Counted from the first letter of the stretch, positions 25,997-34,029 are shown. The stretch: 64,000 nt of DNA from Actinomycetota bacterium (GCA_947487595.1 CANKXJ010000001.1:1-64000), one strand, 5' to 3'. Notes: a model not told the origin generated them from the sequence alone. Numbers and translations: made by a program.

Positions 25997-27319
25997 TTAA
26001 AACTTCTTTGTCCGTGTGCGATTTCGCTCAACTTTTGGCTTTGATTCAGCCTTCTTCTCAACGCGCTTTTCTGGCGCAGCCTTTTGTGCAACTGGTTTAC
26101 TTTTAGTCAGTCGGCCTGTGGAGCCTGCTGGAATATCTAGAACTTCATACAGGTGCGGGGAAGAGGAATATGTCTCTTCTGGTTCGGCCAATCCAAGATC
26201 AAGGGTTTGATTAATCATCTTCCATCTAGCTAATTCATCCCAGTCAACGAATGTGACTGCAATTCCATGTGCACCGGCACGTGCTGTTCGACCAATGCGG
26301 TGCACATAAGTTTTTTCATCCTCTGGGCACTGATAATTAATTACATGTGTAATTCCATCGATATCGATTCCTCGAGCCGCAACATCTGTTGCAACGAGAA
26401 CATCTGACTTACCTGCTTTGAAATCACCTAACGCTTTTTCACGCGCGCTCTGTCCGAGATCTCCATGGATAGGTGCGGCTCTAAAGCCGCGCTCCATAAG
26501 ATCCTCAGCTGTCTTTTGGCAGGTGCGCTTGGTGCGGCAAAAGACCATGGTTGGTCCACGGCCCTCGGCCTGCAAAATACGAGCCAGCATTTCAATTTTA
26601 TCCATGGCATGAGCACGTAATACATGCTGCTTAATGCGAGTAACAACTGCGCCTTCATCTTCTGAGTCCTGAGTGCGAATATGAATTGGTTGATTCATAA
26701 AGCGACGGGCAAGAGCGATGATGTCGCCAGGCATAGTTGCTGAGAACAACATGGTTTGCATGCGATTAGGAGTATTTGCCAAGATCTTTTCAACATCAGG
26801 CAAGAAACCAAGATCTAACATCTCATCTGCTTCATCTAAAACTAGGCGTGATACTTGCTTTAAACGCAGCTGACCTTGGCGTGAGAGATCAAGAAGTCGC
26901 CCTGGTGTTCCAACAACGATTTCAATGCCAGCTTGTAGCGCTTCGATCTGTGGTTCAAATGCTCGCCCACCATAAACTGCTAGCGTTCTAATTCCACGGT
27001 TACTTGCTAGCTCTTCAATATCTTTAGTTACCTGCGTACACAGTTCGCGGGTTGGAACGACGATAAGAACCTGTGGCATTCCTTTATGTTCAAAGCCTGC
27101 CCACTCTGGATCATTGGGTGCAATTACACGTTCGATAACAGGAACGCCAAAGGCCAGAGTCTTTCCAGTTCCTGTTTTAGCTTGGCCAATAACATCACCA
27201 TCACTCAGTGCGATAGGTAATACCATTTCTTGAATAGCAAATGGGGCGATGAAGCCATGGGCATGAAGGGCCTCAATGGTTTCGGGACGTAGTGGGAGCT
27301 CTGCGAAAGTTTTCGACAC
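25997..27319 (-). CDS. DEAD-box ATP-dependent RNA helicase
   Basis: A 440-residue RNA helicase with both RecA domains. The Q-motif region is PFAIQEMVLP, motif I AKTGTGKT, motif II DEAD, motif III SAT, motif V ATDVAARGID and motif VI HRIGRTAR. The C-terminal tail of about 40 residues is lysine/arginine-rich and could bind RNA. The likely roles are ribosome assembly or cold-stress RNA unwinding. The GTG start has no Shine-Dalgarno sequence. It is preceded by a 12-codon upstream ORF whose stop is one base away, suggesting coupled initiation. Confidence 0.94.
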   Translation of the reverse strand: MSKTFAELPLRPETIEALHAHGFIAPFAIQEMVLPIALSDGDVIGQAKTGTGKTLAFGVPVIERVIAPNDPEWAGFEHKGMPQVLIVVPTRELCTQVTKDIEELASNRGIRTLAVYGGRAFEPQIEALQAGIEIVVGTPGRLLDLSRQGQLRLKQVSRLVLDEADEMLDLGFLPDVEKILANTPNRMQTMLFSATMPGDIIALARRFMNQPIHIRTQDSEDEGAVVTRIKQHVLRAHAMDKIEMLARILQAEGRGPTMVFCRTKRTCQKTAEDLMERGFRAAPIHGDLGQSAREKALGDFKAGKSDVLVATDVAARGIDIDGITHVINYQCPEDEKTYVHRIGRTARAGAHGIAVTFVDWDELARWKMINQTLDLGLAEPEETYSSSPHLYEVLDIPAGSTGRLTKSKPVAQKAAPEKRVEKKAESKPKVERNRTRTKKF

Positions 27320-27320
27320 G

Positions 27321-27359
27321 TTAAACGGCGCCAGAAATTTGTTTATTAGTGGTGCTCAT
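27321..27359 (-). CDS. Leaderless 12-codon upstream ORF before the DEAD-box helicase
   Basis: ATG at 27359, twelve codons (M-S-T-T-N-K-Q-I-S-G-A-V) and TAA at 27323-27321, then one base and the helicase GTG at 27319. A TAGGAT hexamer (27372 to 27367) lies 7 nt before the ATG, matching the leaderless promoter pattern of the window. Transcription would therefore begin at this ATG. The helicase start lacks a Shine-Dalgarno sequence, so ribosomes finishing the small ORF may reinitiate. No homolog could be checked. Confidence 0.55.
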   Translation of the reverse strand: MSTTNKQISGAV

Positions 27360-27366
27360 AGTTCTA

Positions 27367-27372
27367 ATCCTA
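27367..27372 (-). promoter_or_regulatory. Leaderless -10 for the helicase upstream ORF
   Basis: TAGGAT on the minus strand with a 7-nt spacer to the ATG at 27359, within the 59 bp between the TetR stop and the helicase start. Confidence 0.55.
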
Positions 27373-27378
27373 TCGGAA

Positions 27379-27990
27379 TTAATTGCGCGGGAATCCCGAA
27401 ATTCCTCGCCACATGAGGTTGTTGACCAACTCAACTGCCTGTTCACGGGTTAATGTGCTGTCTCGGTCTAACCAATGGCGTGCTGTTACTTGGGCATATC
27501 CAATCATTCCAACACCTAAGAGCATTGAAGCTTCTTTTGGAAGACCTGTATCAATTGAAATTACGGCACTAGCAGCAGCCGCGCAGTCATATGTCATTCG
27601 ATTAAGGCGCTCACGCACAGATGGCTCAACACTCATGTCACTTTCAAAAAGTAATCTAAAAGCTTCACCCTCTTTTTCAATAAAGCCAAAATATGCATCA
27701 ACTGTGGCATGCACTCGGTTGGCGTTATCAGGAGTTGAAGCGATTGCTCTTTGAATTTCAAAAACTAATGAGTCAATATGTAAATCAAGAACTGCAAGAT
27801 AGAGCTCTAACTTGGATGGGAAATGCTGATACAAAACTGGCTTGCTGACATTTGCGCGATCTGCGATTTCATCCATTGCAGCAGAGTGATAGCCAGCGGC
27901 AGTGAAAACCTCAAGGGCCGCTGAGAGCAAAAGTGCGCGACGCTCGTCACGAGGCAATCGTGGCTTATTTGATGTATCAATTGTGCTCAT
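27379..27990 (-). CDS. TetR family transcriptional regulator
   Basis: A 203-residue TetR repressor. The N-terminal HTH is clear (AMDEIADRANVSKPVLYQHFPSK); the C-terminal ligand/dimer domain is all-helical and gives no ligand clue. It sits upstream of the DEAD-box gene and diverges from rhodanese-mshB, so either may be a target (inference). The start is supported by TACGAT (28003 to 27998) 7 nt before the ATG. The N-terminal LPRDERRALLLSAAL is typical of actinobacterial members. Confidence 0.91.
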   Translation of the reverse strand: MSTIDTSNKPRLPRDERRALLLSAALEVFTAAGYHSAAMDEIADRANVSKPVLYQHFPSKLELYLAVLDLHIDSLVFEIQRAIASTPDNANRVHATVDAYFGFIEKEGEAFRLLFESDMSVEPSVRERLNRMTYDCAAAASAVISIDTGLPKEASMLLGVGMIGYAQVTARHWLDRDSTLTREQAVELVNNLMWRGISGFPRN

Positions 27991-27997
27991 TGGCGTA

Positions 27998-28003
27998 ATC
28001 GTA
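27998..28003 (-). promoter_or_regulatory. Leaderless -10 for the TetR gene
   Basis: TACGAT on the minus strand with a 7-nt spacer (TACGCCA) to the ATG at 27990. Confidence 0.55.
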
Positions 28004-28072
28004 GAGGCAGTAGAGGTGATTGCGCTAATAGCTGTAGCAGCGCATGCGTGAATACGGCAGAATTAACTTCCT

Positions 28073-28384
28073 ATGAAAACTCCCGCGCCTGAAATCTCAG
28101 TTGGAGATCTAAAGAGCAAGTTCGCCGCCGATGAGGACTTTCTTCTCATTGATGTGAGAGAACCTGAAGAATTTGCACAATCTCGAATCCCGGGTTCAGT
28201 ATTGATACCAGTAGCTGGATTTGTTGATGCTTCTGCATTCAAACTGCTCCCACGCGATAAGGAGATTATTCTTCACTGTCACTCTGGAATAAGATCAGCA
28301 ACCTGCTTGGCTCTTATTCAAAAAGCGGGCTTCACAAATTCGCGACATTTAGAGGGAGGAATAGTTGCATGGGAGAAGTTATGA
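28073..28384 (+). CDS. Rhodanese-like domain protein
   Basis: A 103-residue single rhodanese domain with the active-site cysteine in LHCHSGIRS and the opening FLLIDVREPEEF. Single-domain rhodaneses transfer sulfane sulfur. Its stop overlaps the mshB start as ATGA, so it is translated with a mycothiol gene, and a thiol or sulfur-handling role fits (inference). No clear Shine-Dalgarno sequence or TANNNT spacing precedes the ATG. A possible 10-codon ORF at 28044-28076 ends on it. Confidence 0.88.
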   Translation: MKTPAPEISVGDLKSKFAADEDFLLIDVREPEEFAQSRIPGSVLIPVAGFVDASAFKLLPRDKEIILHCHSGIRSATCLALIQKAGFTNSRHLEGGIVAWEKL

Positions 28385-29235
28385 AAAGTTCTTATCAGGG
28401 CTATCGAATTCTCCTTGTGCATGCACATCCCGACGATGAAACCATCAATAACGGCGCGACTATGGCCCTATATGCATCACTGGGGGCCACAGTTACTTTA
28501 GTTACCTGTACACGCGGAGAAGAAGGAGAAGTTTTAGTCCCTTCTCTTTCTTACTTAGCAAGTAGTGAAAAAGATGAATTAGGAAAGCACCGTGAAGTGG
28601 AATTAGCTCTTGCAATGAAAGCATTGGGTATTTCAGATTTCAGGTTTCTAGGCCACTACCGAGATAGTGGAATGATGGGAACTGAATCAAATAACCGGCC
28701 TGATGTTTTCTGGCAAGCAGATTTAGATTCAGCTGCAGGCGAGCTTGTTAAAATAATTGAAGAAGTAAAACCTCATGTTTTGATTACTTATGATGAAATC
28801 GGCGGATATGGTCACCCTGATCATATTCAAGCTCATCGAGTTGCTATGCGGGCAAGTGAATTAGCAACGTGGCAAATTCAAAAGATTTATTGGAACACAG
28901 TCCCTAAATCAGTTATTGCTCAGGGAATGGAGGCTATGAAAGAGATCGGCTCTGATTTCTTTGGTGCTGAAAGTGTTGATGATTTACCATTTGCGAAAGA
29001 TGATTCATTTGTCACAACTCTCATTGATGGAAATGATTTTGTAGATGCCAAAATGGCAGCTATGAAAGCCCATGAAACACAGATTGCATTAGATGGGCCA
29101 TTTTTCGCCCTCTCTAACAACTTGGGTTTACAAGTCTGGGGACATGAGTACTACACCCTGATTAAGGGGCAAAAGAGTGAGCCTTTTGATGAACAAGGCC
29201 GTGAGAACGATTTAACCTCTGGAGTGATTCTGTAA
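28381..29235 (+). CDS. mshB: Mycothiol biosynthesis GlcNAc-Ins deacetylase
   Basis: A 284-residue PIG-L family zinc deacetylase. The zinc/catalytic motif HAHPDDETINNG and the third ligand in GYGHPDHIQAH match MshB, which deacetylates GlcNAc-inositol in mycothiol synthesis. Mycothiol conjugate amidase (Mca) is a close paralog. The neighbour gene order (membrane protein, ferredoxin, aminotransferase as in M. tuberculosis Rv1170-Rv1178) supports MshB. The ATG at 28381 overlaps the rhodanese stop; an in-frame ATG at 28369 is less likely. Confidence 0.86.
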   Translation: MKSSYQGYRILLVHAHPDDETINNGATMALYASLGATVTLVTCTRGEEGEVLVPSLSYLASSEKDELGKHREVELALAMKALGISDFRFLGHYRDSGMMGTESNNRPDVFWQADLDSAAGELVKIIEEVKPHVLITYDEIGGYGHPDHIQAHRVAMRASELATWQIQKIYWNTVPKSVIAQGMEAMKEIGSDFFGAESVDDLPFAKDDSFVTTLIDGNDFVDAKMAAMKAHETQIALDGPFFALSNNLGLQVWGHEYYTLIKGQKSEPFDEQGRENDLTSGVIL

Positions 29236-29546
29236 TGCGCAAAATCTATGCAATTGTTATTGGCGCTGGCCTTGGCGCTGGCTCAGTATTTTTGCATTCA
29301 TCTCTAGTCCCATTTGGTTTGATTTTTGTTTTACTCTCAACTTTGGTTGGCATTTGGAGTATTGGTCGGATGTGGGGTGGGAGAACTCTAAAAATATTGG
29401 CAGCAGTTGCGTGGACTTTTGTAGTGTTGCGTGCAGGCTTTCCAGGCATAAATGAAGAGTATTTAATTGAAGGTACTGCTGTTGGAATTTCACTGATCAA
29501 TATGGGATTTTTAGCTTTGGTAATTGCAATCTTGCTTCCTGCTTAA
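29235..29546 (+). CDS. Small integral membrane protein (Rv1171/DUF6113-like position)
   Basis: A 103-residue protein with about four hydrophobic helices and little else. It overlaps the mshB stop as TAATG, as the corresponding small membrane gene does in mycobacteria and Streptomyces. Function is unknown. The stop interlocks with the convergent CysRS-like stop in TTAA (29543-29546). Confidence 0.75.
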   Translation: MRKIYAIVIGAGLGAGSVFLHSSLVPFGLIFVLLSTLVGIWSIGRMWGGRTLKILAAVAWTFVVLRAGFPGINEEYLIEGTAVGISLINMGFLALVIAILLPA

Positions 29547-30901
29547 CGCCAGTTTGCGGTTTGGCCTTCAGGTCCATCCATAATTTCAAGTCCACTTTCT
29601 TCTAACTTAATTCTTAACTCATCACTTTTATCCCATTGCTTTTCATTTCTTGCGCTTTGGCGAAGTTTAAGAATCTGCTCTTGTTCTGGAGTTAAAGCTT
29701 TGATTATTTCTTCCCGCTCAAGATCAAGACCGAAAATTTGATCCGCAAAAAGAAATAGCGCTGCACGATTACTGAGGTCGTCATTTTTTTCTATGCTGCG
29801 CAGATATTGAATGGCTTTTGGAGTGTCTAAATCATTATCGAGAATTTCTAAGAGCTCAGGATCTTTGGTAGCAACTTGAGTTCCCCATGTTTTAACTTTT
29901 TTGCGCCAACGTTTAAGAGTTGCATCGGCTGCTTCTATCGAGGCCCATGTTAAATCCATCTGGGCTCTGTAGCGATTTTCTAGAAAACACAATCTCACGG
30001 AAAGGGGATCAAAACCCCGATCAATAACATCTTTAAGGAGGACAACGTTTCTGGCACTTTTAGACATCTTGCGACCTTCAAAAAGCAGATGCTCGCCATG
30101 AAGCCACAGATCCACGCTCTCATTTCCAGTAATTGCATTTGACTGAGCTCGCTCATTCTCATGATGTGGAAAGCGCAGATCTATTCCACCGACGTGAAGA
30201 TTTATATGTGAATTCAAGAAGTGAAGTGACATTGCTGAGCATTCAATATGCCAACCAGGAAAACCAGGTCCCCATGGTGAATCCCAAATCATTTCACTTC
30301 GTGTGCCAGCGTTTTTCCAGAGCGCCCAGTCTGCATGAAAACGTTTTGCACCATCTTCACTGTATTCATAGCGATGACCAGGCTTGAGCGCATCTAAGCG
30401 GTTACCACTTATCGCGCCGTAACTTGGAAATGCTTGGGCAGAAAAATAGACCGTGCCATCCTCACCCACATATGCAAATTCCTTAGAGATGAGTTCCTCA
30501 ATCATGGCAAGCATTAACTCAATTGATGCGCTAGCTCTTGGATAAGCATCTGCCTTTTCAATATTCAGGCGTGCTAAGTCCGTGTGAAAACCTGCCTCAT
30601 ATTTTCGTGCCACGGTAAAGGGATCTATGGATTCAGCTTTTGCCTGAGCAAGCATCTTGTCTTCATTCTCAATATCTTCAGACATGTGACCAACATCAGT
30701 AATATTTTGAATAAGTTTCACATCAACGCCATGTGCCATCAGCACTCTTCGCACCAGATCTGAAAGCAGGAATGTTCTTAAATTTCCCACATGTGCATCA
30801 CGATAAACCGTTGGCCCACAGCAATACATTGTTGTTGTGCCATTAGTTGAGGTAACTGGCTGAAGCTTTCGAGAAGCAGTGTCATAGAGTCGAAGGCTCA
30901 C
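29543..30901 (-). CDS. cysS: Cysteinyl-tRNA synthetase-like enzyme
   Basis: A 452-residue class I synthetase. The zinc ligands appear in YCCGPTVY, WHIECSAM and FPHHENERAQS; the HIGH signature is HVGN and the second signature is KMSKS. A C-terminal helical region with ANWR ending matches the CysRS anticodon-binding tail. Mycothiol cysteine ligase MshC is a paralog, and proximity to mshB makes it an alternative. Length and tail favour CysRS. The sequence looks unlike the usual actinobacterial CysS (for example HVGN and FLENRYRAQMDLTW), so transfer or an ancient second type is possible. It overlaps the 66-residue gene upstream by 4 nt. Confidence 0.82.
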   Translation of the reverse strand: MSLRLYDTASRKLQPVTSTNGTTTMYCCGPTVYRDAHVGNLRTFLLSDLVRRVLMAHGVDVKLIQNITDVGHMSEDIENEDKMLAQAKAESIDPFTVARKYEAGFHTDLARLNIEKADAYPRASASIELMLAMIEELISKEFAYVGEDGTVYFSAQAFPSYGAISGNRLDALKPGHRYEYSEDGAKRFHADWALWKNAGTRSEMIWDSPWGPGFPGWHIECSAMSLHFLNSHINLHVGGIDLRFPHHENERAQSNAITGNESVDLWLHGEHLLFEGRKMSKSARNVVLLKDVIDRGFDPLSVRLCFLENRYRAQMDLTWASIEAADATLKRWRKKVKTWGTQVATKDPELLEILDNDLDTPKAIQYLRSIEKNDDLSNRAALFLFADQIFGLDLEREEIIKALTPEQEQILKLRQSARNEKQWDKSDELRIKLEESGLEIMDGPEGQTANWR

Positions 30902-31098
30902 TTTATTTCAACCACTTCTTTCCATAATGCAATCTCATCGTAAGAGAATTCAATAAGTTTTCCATGGCGATTGCGAAGTGTGATGGGGGACTCTAGGTGA
31001 CCCACGATGTCGCGGAATCCACCCTCGGGCTCGTGTAAGCGGATGGTGACGCGCTTTCCTATGAGGGCGCTAAATGTGGCCTCTAGACCCTGATTCAT
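30898..31098 (-). CDS. Small SH3/Tudor-like domain protein
   Basis: A 66-residue protein whose GKRVTIRLHEPEGGFRDIVG and following strands resemble the N-terminal beta-barrel domain found ahead of GNAT acetyltransferase domains in other Actinobacteria. Here no acetyltransferase follows; the ORF ends and overlaps the CysRS-like start by 4 nt. TATCGT lies 6 nt before the ATG, so the message is probably leaderless. The family assignment is from memory of a pattern and is tentative. Confidence 0.55.
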   Translation of the reverse strand: MNQGLEATFSALIGKRVTIRLHEPEGGFRDIVGHLESPITLRNRHGKLIEFSYDEIALWKEVVEIK

Positions 31099-31104
31099 GG
31101 CTCA

Positions 31105-31110
31105 ACGATA
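31105..31110 (-). promoter_or_regulatory. Leaderless -10 for the 66-residue gene and cysS
   Basis: TATCGT on the minus strand with a 6-nt spacer (TGAGCC) to the ATG at 31098. The divergent fdxA gene starts 98 bp away and is preceded by a Shine-Dalgarno GGAGG at about 31186. Its promoter may use TACAAT at 31152-31157, without a clear -35. Confidence 0.55.
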
Positions 31111-31196
31111 ATCCTTAACTTCAAATATCGCGCTAGGAGTGCCTATACGATTACAATCTGGGTGTTGATAACTAATATTTCTTACGGAGGCTAGTC

Positions 31197-31517
31197 GTGA
31201 CTTATGTGATCGCCCAACCATGTATCGATGTGAAAGATAAATCCTGCATCGCTGAATGTCCTGTGGACTGCATCTATGAAGGCGATCGCATGCTCTATAT
31301 CCAAGCCGATGAATGCGTTGACTGCGGTGCGTGTGAGCCTGTGTGTCCAGTTGAGGCTATTTACTATGAAGATGATGTCCCACCACAGTGGAAGCAGTTT
31401 GGAAAAGTTAATACTGAATTTTTCGTAGAAATCGGTTCACCAGGTGGAGCCAGCAAAGTCGGAGCAACTGGCACCGACCATGAACTTGTAAAAGCTCTTC
31501 CCCCTAAGAGCGAGTAA
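31197..31517 (+). CDS. fdxA: Seven-iron ferredoxin
   Basis: A 106-residue 3Fe-4S/4Fe-4S ferredoxin. Cysteines lie in QPCIDVKDKSCIAECPVDCI and CVDCGACEPVCPVEAI, the usual FdxA pattern, with a C-terminal extension. It transfers electrons to redox enzymes such as cytochromes P450. The GTG start is preceded by GGAGG. The aminotransferase dapC follows after 6 nt. This ferredoxin-aminotransferase pair is conserved in Actinobacteria. Confidence 0.93.
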   Translation: MTYVIAQPCIDVKDKSCIAECPVDCIYEGDRMLYIQADECVDCGACEPVCPVEAIYYEDDVPPQWKQFGKVNTEFFVEIGSPGGASKVGATGTDHELVKALPPKSE

Positions 31518-31523
31518 GTTTTC

Positions 31524-32588
31524 TTGCGCTCTTCACTCCCAGATTTCCCCTGGGACGCTCTTGCCCCCTATGGAGATAAGGCTCGTGCGCACCCTGGTGG
31601 GATTATTGATCTCTCAGTTGGAACCCCTGTAGATCCCACACCTGAATTTATTCAAGCTGCATTACGTGAGGCCTCTAATTCACCGGGCTATCCAGTAACT
31701 GCTGGAACAGCGCAATTACGTGCAGCCATTACAGCTTGGGCAAAATCTAGATTAGGTGCAACCGGTGATTTTGATGTTTTGCCAGTCATTGGCTCTAAAG
31801 AGTTAGTTGCATGGCTACCAACAATTTTAGAATCTAAAAAGGTGCTCATTCCAGAGATTGCTTATCCCACCTATCACGTGGGTGCATTGATCGCAGAGGC
31901 ACAGTCAATTCCTGTTCCTATCAGTGCACAAAGCTGGCCTAACGCTGATTTAGCTTGGCTGAATTCACCATCAAATCCAACTGGGCGAGTCCATAGCGTT
32001 GAAGAATTAAAGGAATGCATTGCATGGTCACGAGCAAACGATGCAGTTTTGATTTCAGATGAGTGTTATTTGGAGTTTGAGCACCACGCCATACCAACAT
32101 CTGTCTTGGCCTTAACCGAAGGCAATAACAAGAATATTTTGGCGCTTCATTCATTATCTAAGCGCTCTTCAATGGCTGGATACCGTGCAGCATTTCTTGT
32201 GGGTGATTCTTCGTTAATTGCAAAGATTCGTGAACTCAGAAAGCATGCAGGCATGATGGTTTCACTACCTGTGCAAAAAGCAATGACCGTTGCACTCGGA
32301 GATGATTCACATGTTGCCGAGCAACGTGGGCGATATAACGCACGACGTGATGCTCTGCATCCAGCACTTGAAGCCTGCGGGTTTCGAATTGAATTTAGCA
32401 GCGCTGGTCTCTACATCTGGTGTACACGAGATGAAGATGCATGGGCAAGTGTTGATTGGTTAGCCGAGCGTGGAATCCTGGCAACCCCAGGCAGCTTTTA
32501 TGGTGAAAAAGGTAAGAACCATATTCGCATCGCAATGACTGTGACTGATGCAGCCATAAAAGATGCAGTTAACCGCTTAAAGGCTTAG
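31524..32588 (+). CDS. dapC: Succinyldiaminopimelate aminotransferase
   Basis: A 354-residue fold-type I PLP enzyme. The PLP lysine is in HSLSKRSSMAGYRAAF, and the N-terminus SLPDFPWDALAPYGDKA is typical of the actinobacterial DapC that follows ferredoxin. It converts N-succinyl-2-amino-6-ketopimelate to succinyl-diaminopimelate, downstream of dapD at 16.5 kb. Start at TTG, 6 nt after fdxA, gives the conserved N-terminus. manC starts 3 nt later. Confidence 0.87.
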   Translation: MRSSLPDFPWDALAPYGDKARAHPGGIIDLSVGTPVDPTPEFIQAALREASNSPGYPVTAGTAQLRAAITAWAKSRLGATGDFDVLPVIGSKELVAWLPTILESKKVLIPEIAYPTYHVGALIAEAQSIPVPISAQSWPNADLAWLNSPSNPTGRVHSVEELKECIAWSRANDAVLISDECYLEFEHHAIPTSVLALTEGNNKNILALHSLSKRSSMAGYRAAFLVGDSSLIAKIRELRKHAGMMVSLPVQKAMTVALGDDSHVAEQRGRYNARRDALHPALEACGFRIEFSSAGLYIWCTRDEDAWASVDWLAERGILATPGSFYGEKGKNHIRIAMTVTDAAIKDAVNRLKA

Positions 32589-32591
32589 CTG

Positions 32592-33599
32592 ATGGCCGTT
32601 GGAATCCTTCTAGTTGGTGGCTTTGGAACACGTTTAATGCCACTGACTAAAAACACACCAAAACCAATGCTCACAGTTGCTGGTTTGCCAGTAACAGAAC
32701 ATCAATTGGCTATGGCAAAAAAGGCAGGAATAACAACGGTAGTTCTTGCCACTTCATATCTCTCTGAAGTTTTCATTCCTTATTTTGGCGATGGATCTCA
32801 ATGGGGAATGAAACTGCTCTATGCCGTTGAAAAAGAGCCTTTGGGCACAGGCGGTGCTATTAGAAACGCTGCAAAACTATTGGCGAATGATGAATCTGTT
32901 GTTGTCTTTAATGGTGATGTTTTAAGTTCACACAATTTATCACTTCAAATACAAGAACATGAAGCAAATAATGCTGATGCAACACTACATTTAACAGCAG
33001 TTCAAGATGCTCGTTCTTATGGTTGTGTTCCAACTGATTCTGATGGTCGTGTGACAGCTTTTCTAGAAAAAATGGAAAATCCAGTTACAAATACCATTAA
33101 CGCCGGGTGCTATGTGTTCAAATCTTCAGTGATTCAAACAATAGAACCAGATCGAGTTGTAAGTGTTGAAAGGGAAGTCTTTCCAAATCTTGTGGCTGCA
33201 CATGGGAAAGTCTTTGGTTTTATTGATGATTCTTATTGGTTAGACATTGGCACACCACAAGCACTACTTAAGGGCTCACAAGATTTAGTAACAGGCTTAG
33301 CCGATTCAGCTGCTTTAACCTCTGAACATATCGAAAGCCAAGGCAAGGATTTCTTAATAATGAAAGGCGCACAGGTGGATCCATCTGCACACATTGATGG
33401 GGGAAGCTGTATTTCTAGTGGCGCAGTAGTTGGGGCGGGTGCCCATATCTCAGCTTCCATCATTGAATCTGGGGCCGAAGTAGGCGCAGCTGCAACGATC
33501 ACTAATTCATTTATTGCATCGGGGGCAGTTGTGGCTGAATCGGCGAAAATATCGGCATCTTTTGTGACAAATACAGAAATAATCGAAATCCCAGCTTGA
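32592..33599 (+). CDS. manC: Mannose-1-phosphate guanylyltransferase
   Basis: A 335-residue nucleotidyltransferase with a hexapeptide-repeat C-terminus. It has the GILLVGGFGTRLMPLT nucleotide loop, FNGDVL, and FLEKMENPVTNTINAGCYVF. It is closely similar by eye to the mycobacterial GDP-mannose pyrophosphorylase next to whiB2 (Rv3264c). GDP-mannose feeds mannosylated lipids and glycans. It works with the phosphomannomutase at 38.8 kb. The start is 3 nt after dapC. Confidence 0.88.
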   Translation: MAVGILLVGGFGTRLMPLTKNTPKPMLTVAGLPVTEHQLAMAKKAGITTVVLATSYLSEVFIPYFGDGSQWGMKLLYAVEKEPLGTGGAIRNAAKLLANDESVVVFNGDVLSSHNLSLQIQEHEANNADATLHLTAVQDARSYGCVPTDSDGRVTAFLEKMENPVTNTINAGCYVFKSSVIQTIEPDRVVSVEREVFPNLVAAHGKVFGFIDDSYWLDIGTPQALLKGSQDLVTGLADSAALTSEHIESQGKDFLIMKGAQVDPSAHIDGGSCISSGAVVGAGAHISASIIESGAEVGAAATITNSFIASGAVVAESAKISASFVTNTEIIEIPA

Positions 33600-33606
33600 T
33601 TTAAGC

Positions 33607-33671
33607 GTGAATTACCTCCAATAAGGGCTCGTCTTGGCTTGACTTATTCGACTTACACGCGTGTAATTCAC
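33607..33671. promoter_or_regulatory. whiB2 promoter with overlapping palindromic operator
   Basis: -35 TTGACT at 33639-33644, a 17-nt spacer and -10 TGTAAT at 33662-33667. A perfect 14-bp palindrome TTACACGCGTGTAA (33653-33666) covers the spacer and the -10. In addition GTGAATTAC occurs at 33607-33615 and inverted at 33663-33671, so two half-sites flank the -35. A Shine-Dalgarno AAGGAGA (33716-33722) precedes the ATG. The layout suggests a repressor site, possibly autoregulation. Confidence 0.6.
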
Positions 33672-33729
33672 TTATTAGTAAGTCTTTTCCACAAGGGATC
33701 AGACCCGAAGTTTTCAAGGAGAATCGACG

Positions 33730-34029
33730 ATGCCGATTAAACCTGAAGCCACGAACTCCCCAACCCCCACGACTGGCCCAAAGATCACACTAGCGACTGG
33801 GGAGAGTATTGAACTCTCTTGGCAAGAACGCGCATTGTGTGCGCAAACAGATCCAGAAGCATTCTTTCCTGAAAAAGGCGGCTCAACTCGCGAAGCAAAG
33901 CGTGTGTGTCTTTCCTGCGATGTTCGCTCAGAGTGCTTGGAATACGCACTTGCACATGACGAACGCTTTGGAATTTGGGGCGGACTATCAGAGCGCGAAC
34001 GTCGTCGCTTAAAGCGCCGTTCTGCGTAA
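33730..34029 (+). CDS. whiB2: WhiB family iron-sulfur regulator, WhiB2/WhmD type
   Basis: A 99-residue Wbl protein. Four cluster cysteines appear in ALCAQTDPEAFF and CLSCDVRSECLEY, followed by the G[IV]WGG turn in FGIWGGLSERERRRLKRR and a basic C-terminus. The sequence closely matches the WhiB2/WhmD subfamily, which controls septation and cell division in mycobacteria and Streptomyces. Position beside manC and DUF3499/pmm matches the mycobacterial locus. It has its own leadered promoter with a palindromic operator, unlike most neighbours. Confidence 0.92.
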   Translation: MPIKPEATNSPTPTTGPKITLATGESIELSWQERALCAQTDPEAFFPEKGGSTREAKRVCLSCDVRSECLEYALAHDERFGIWGGLSERERRRLKRRSA

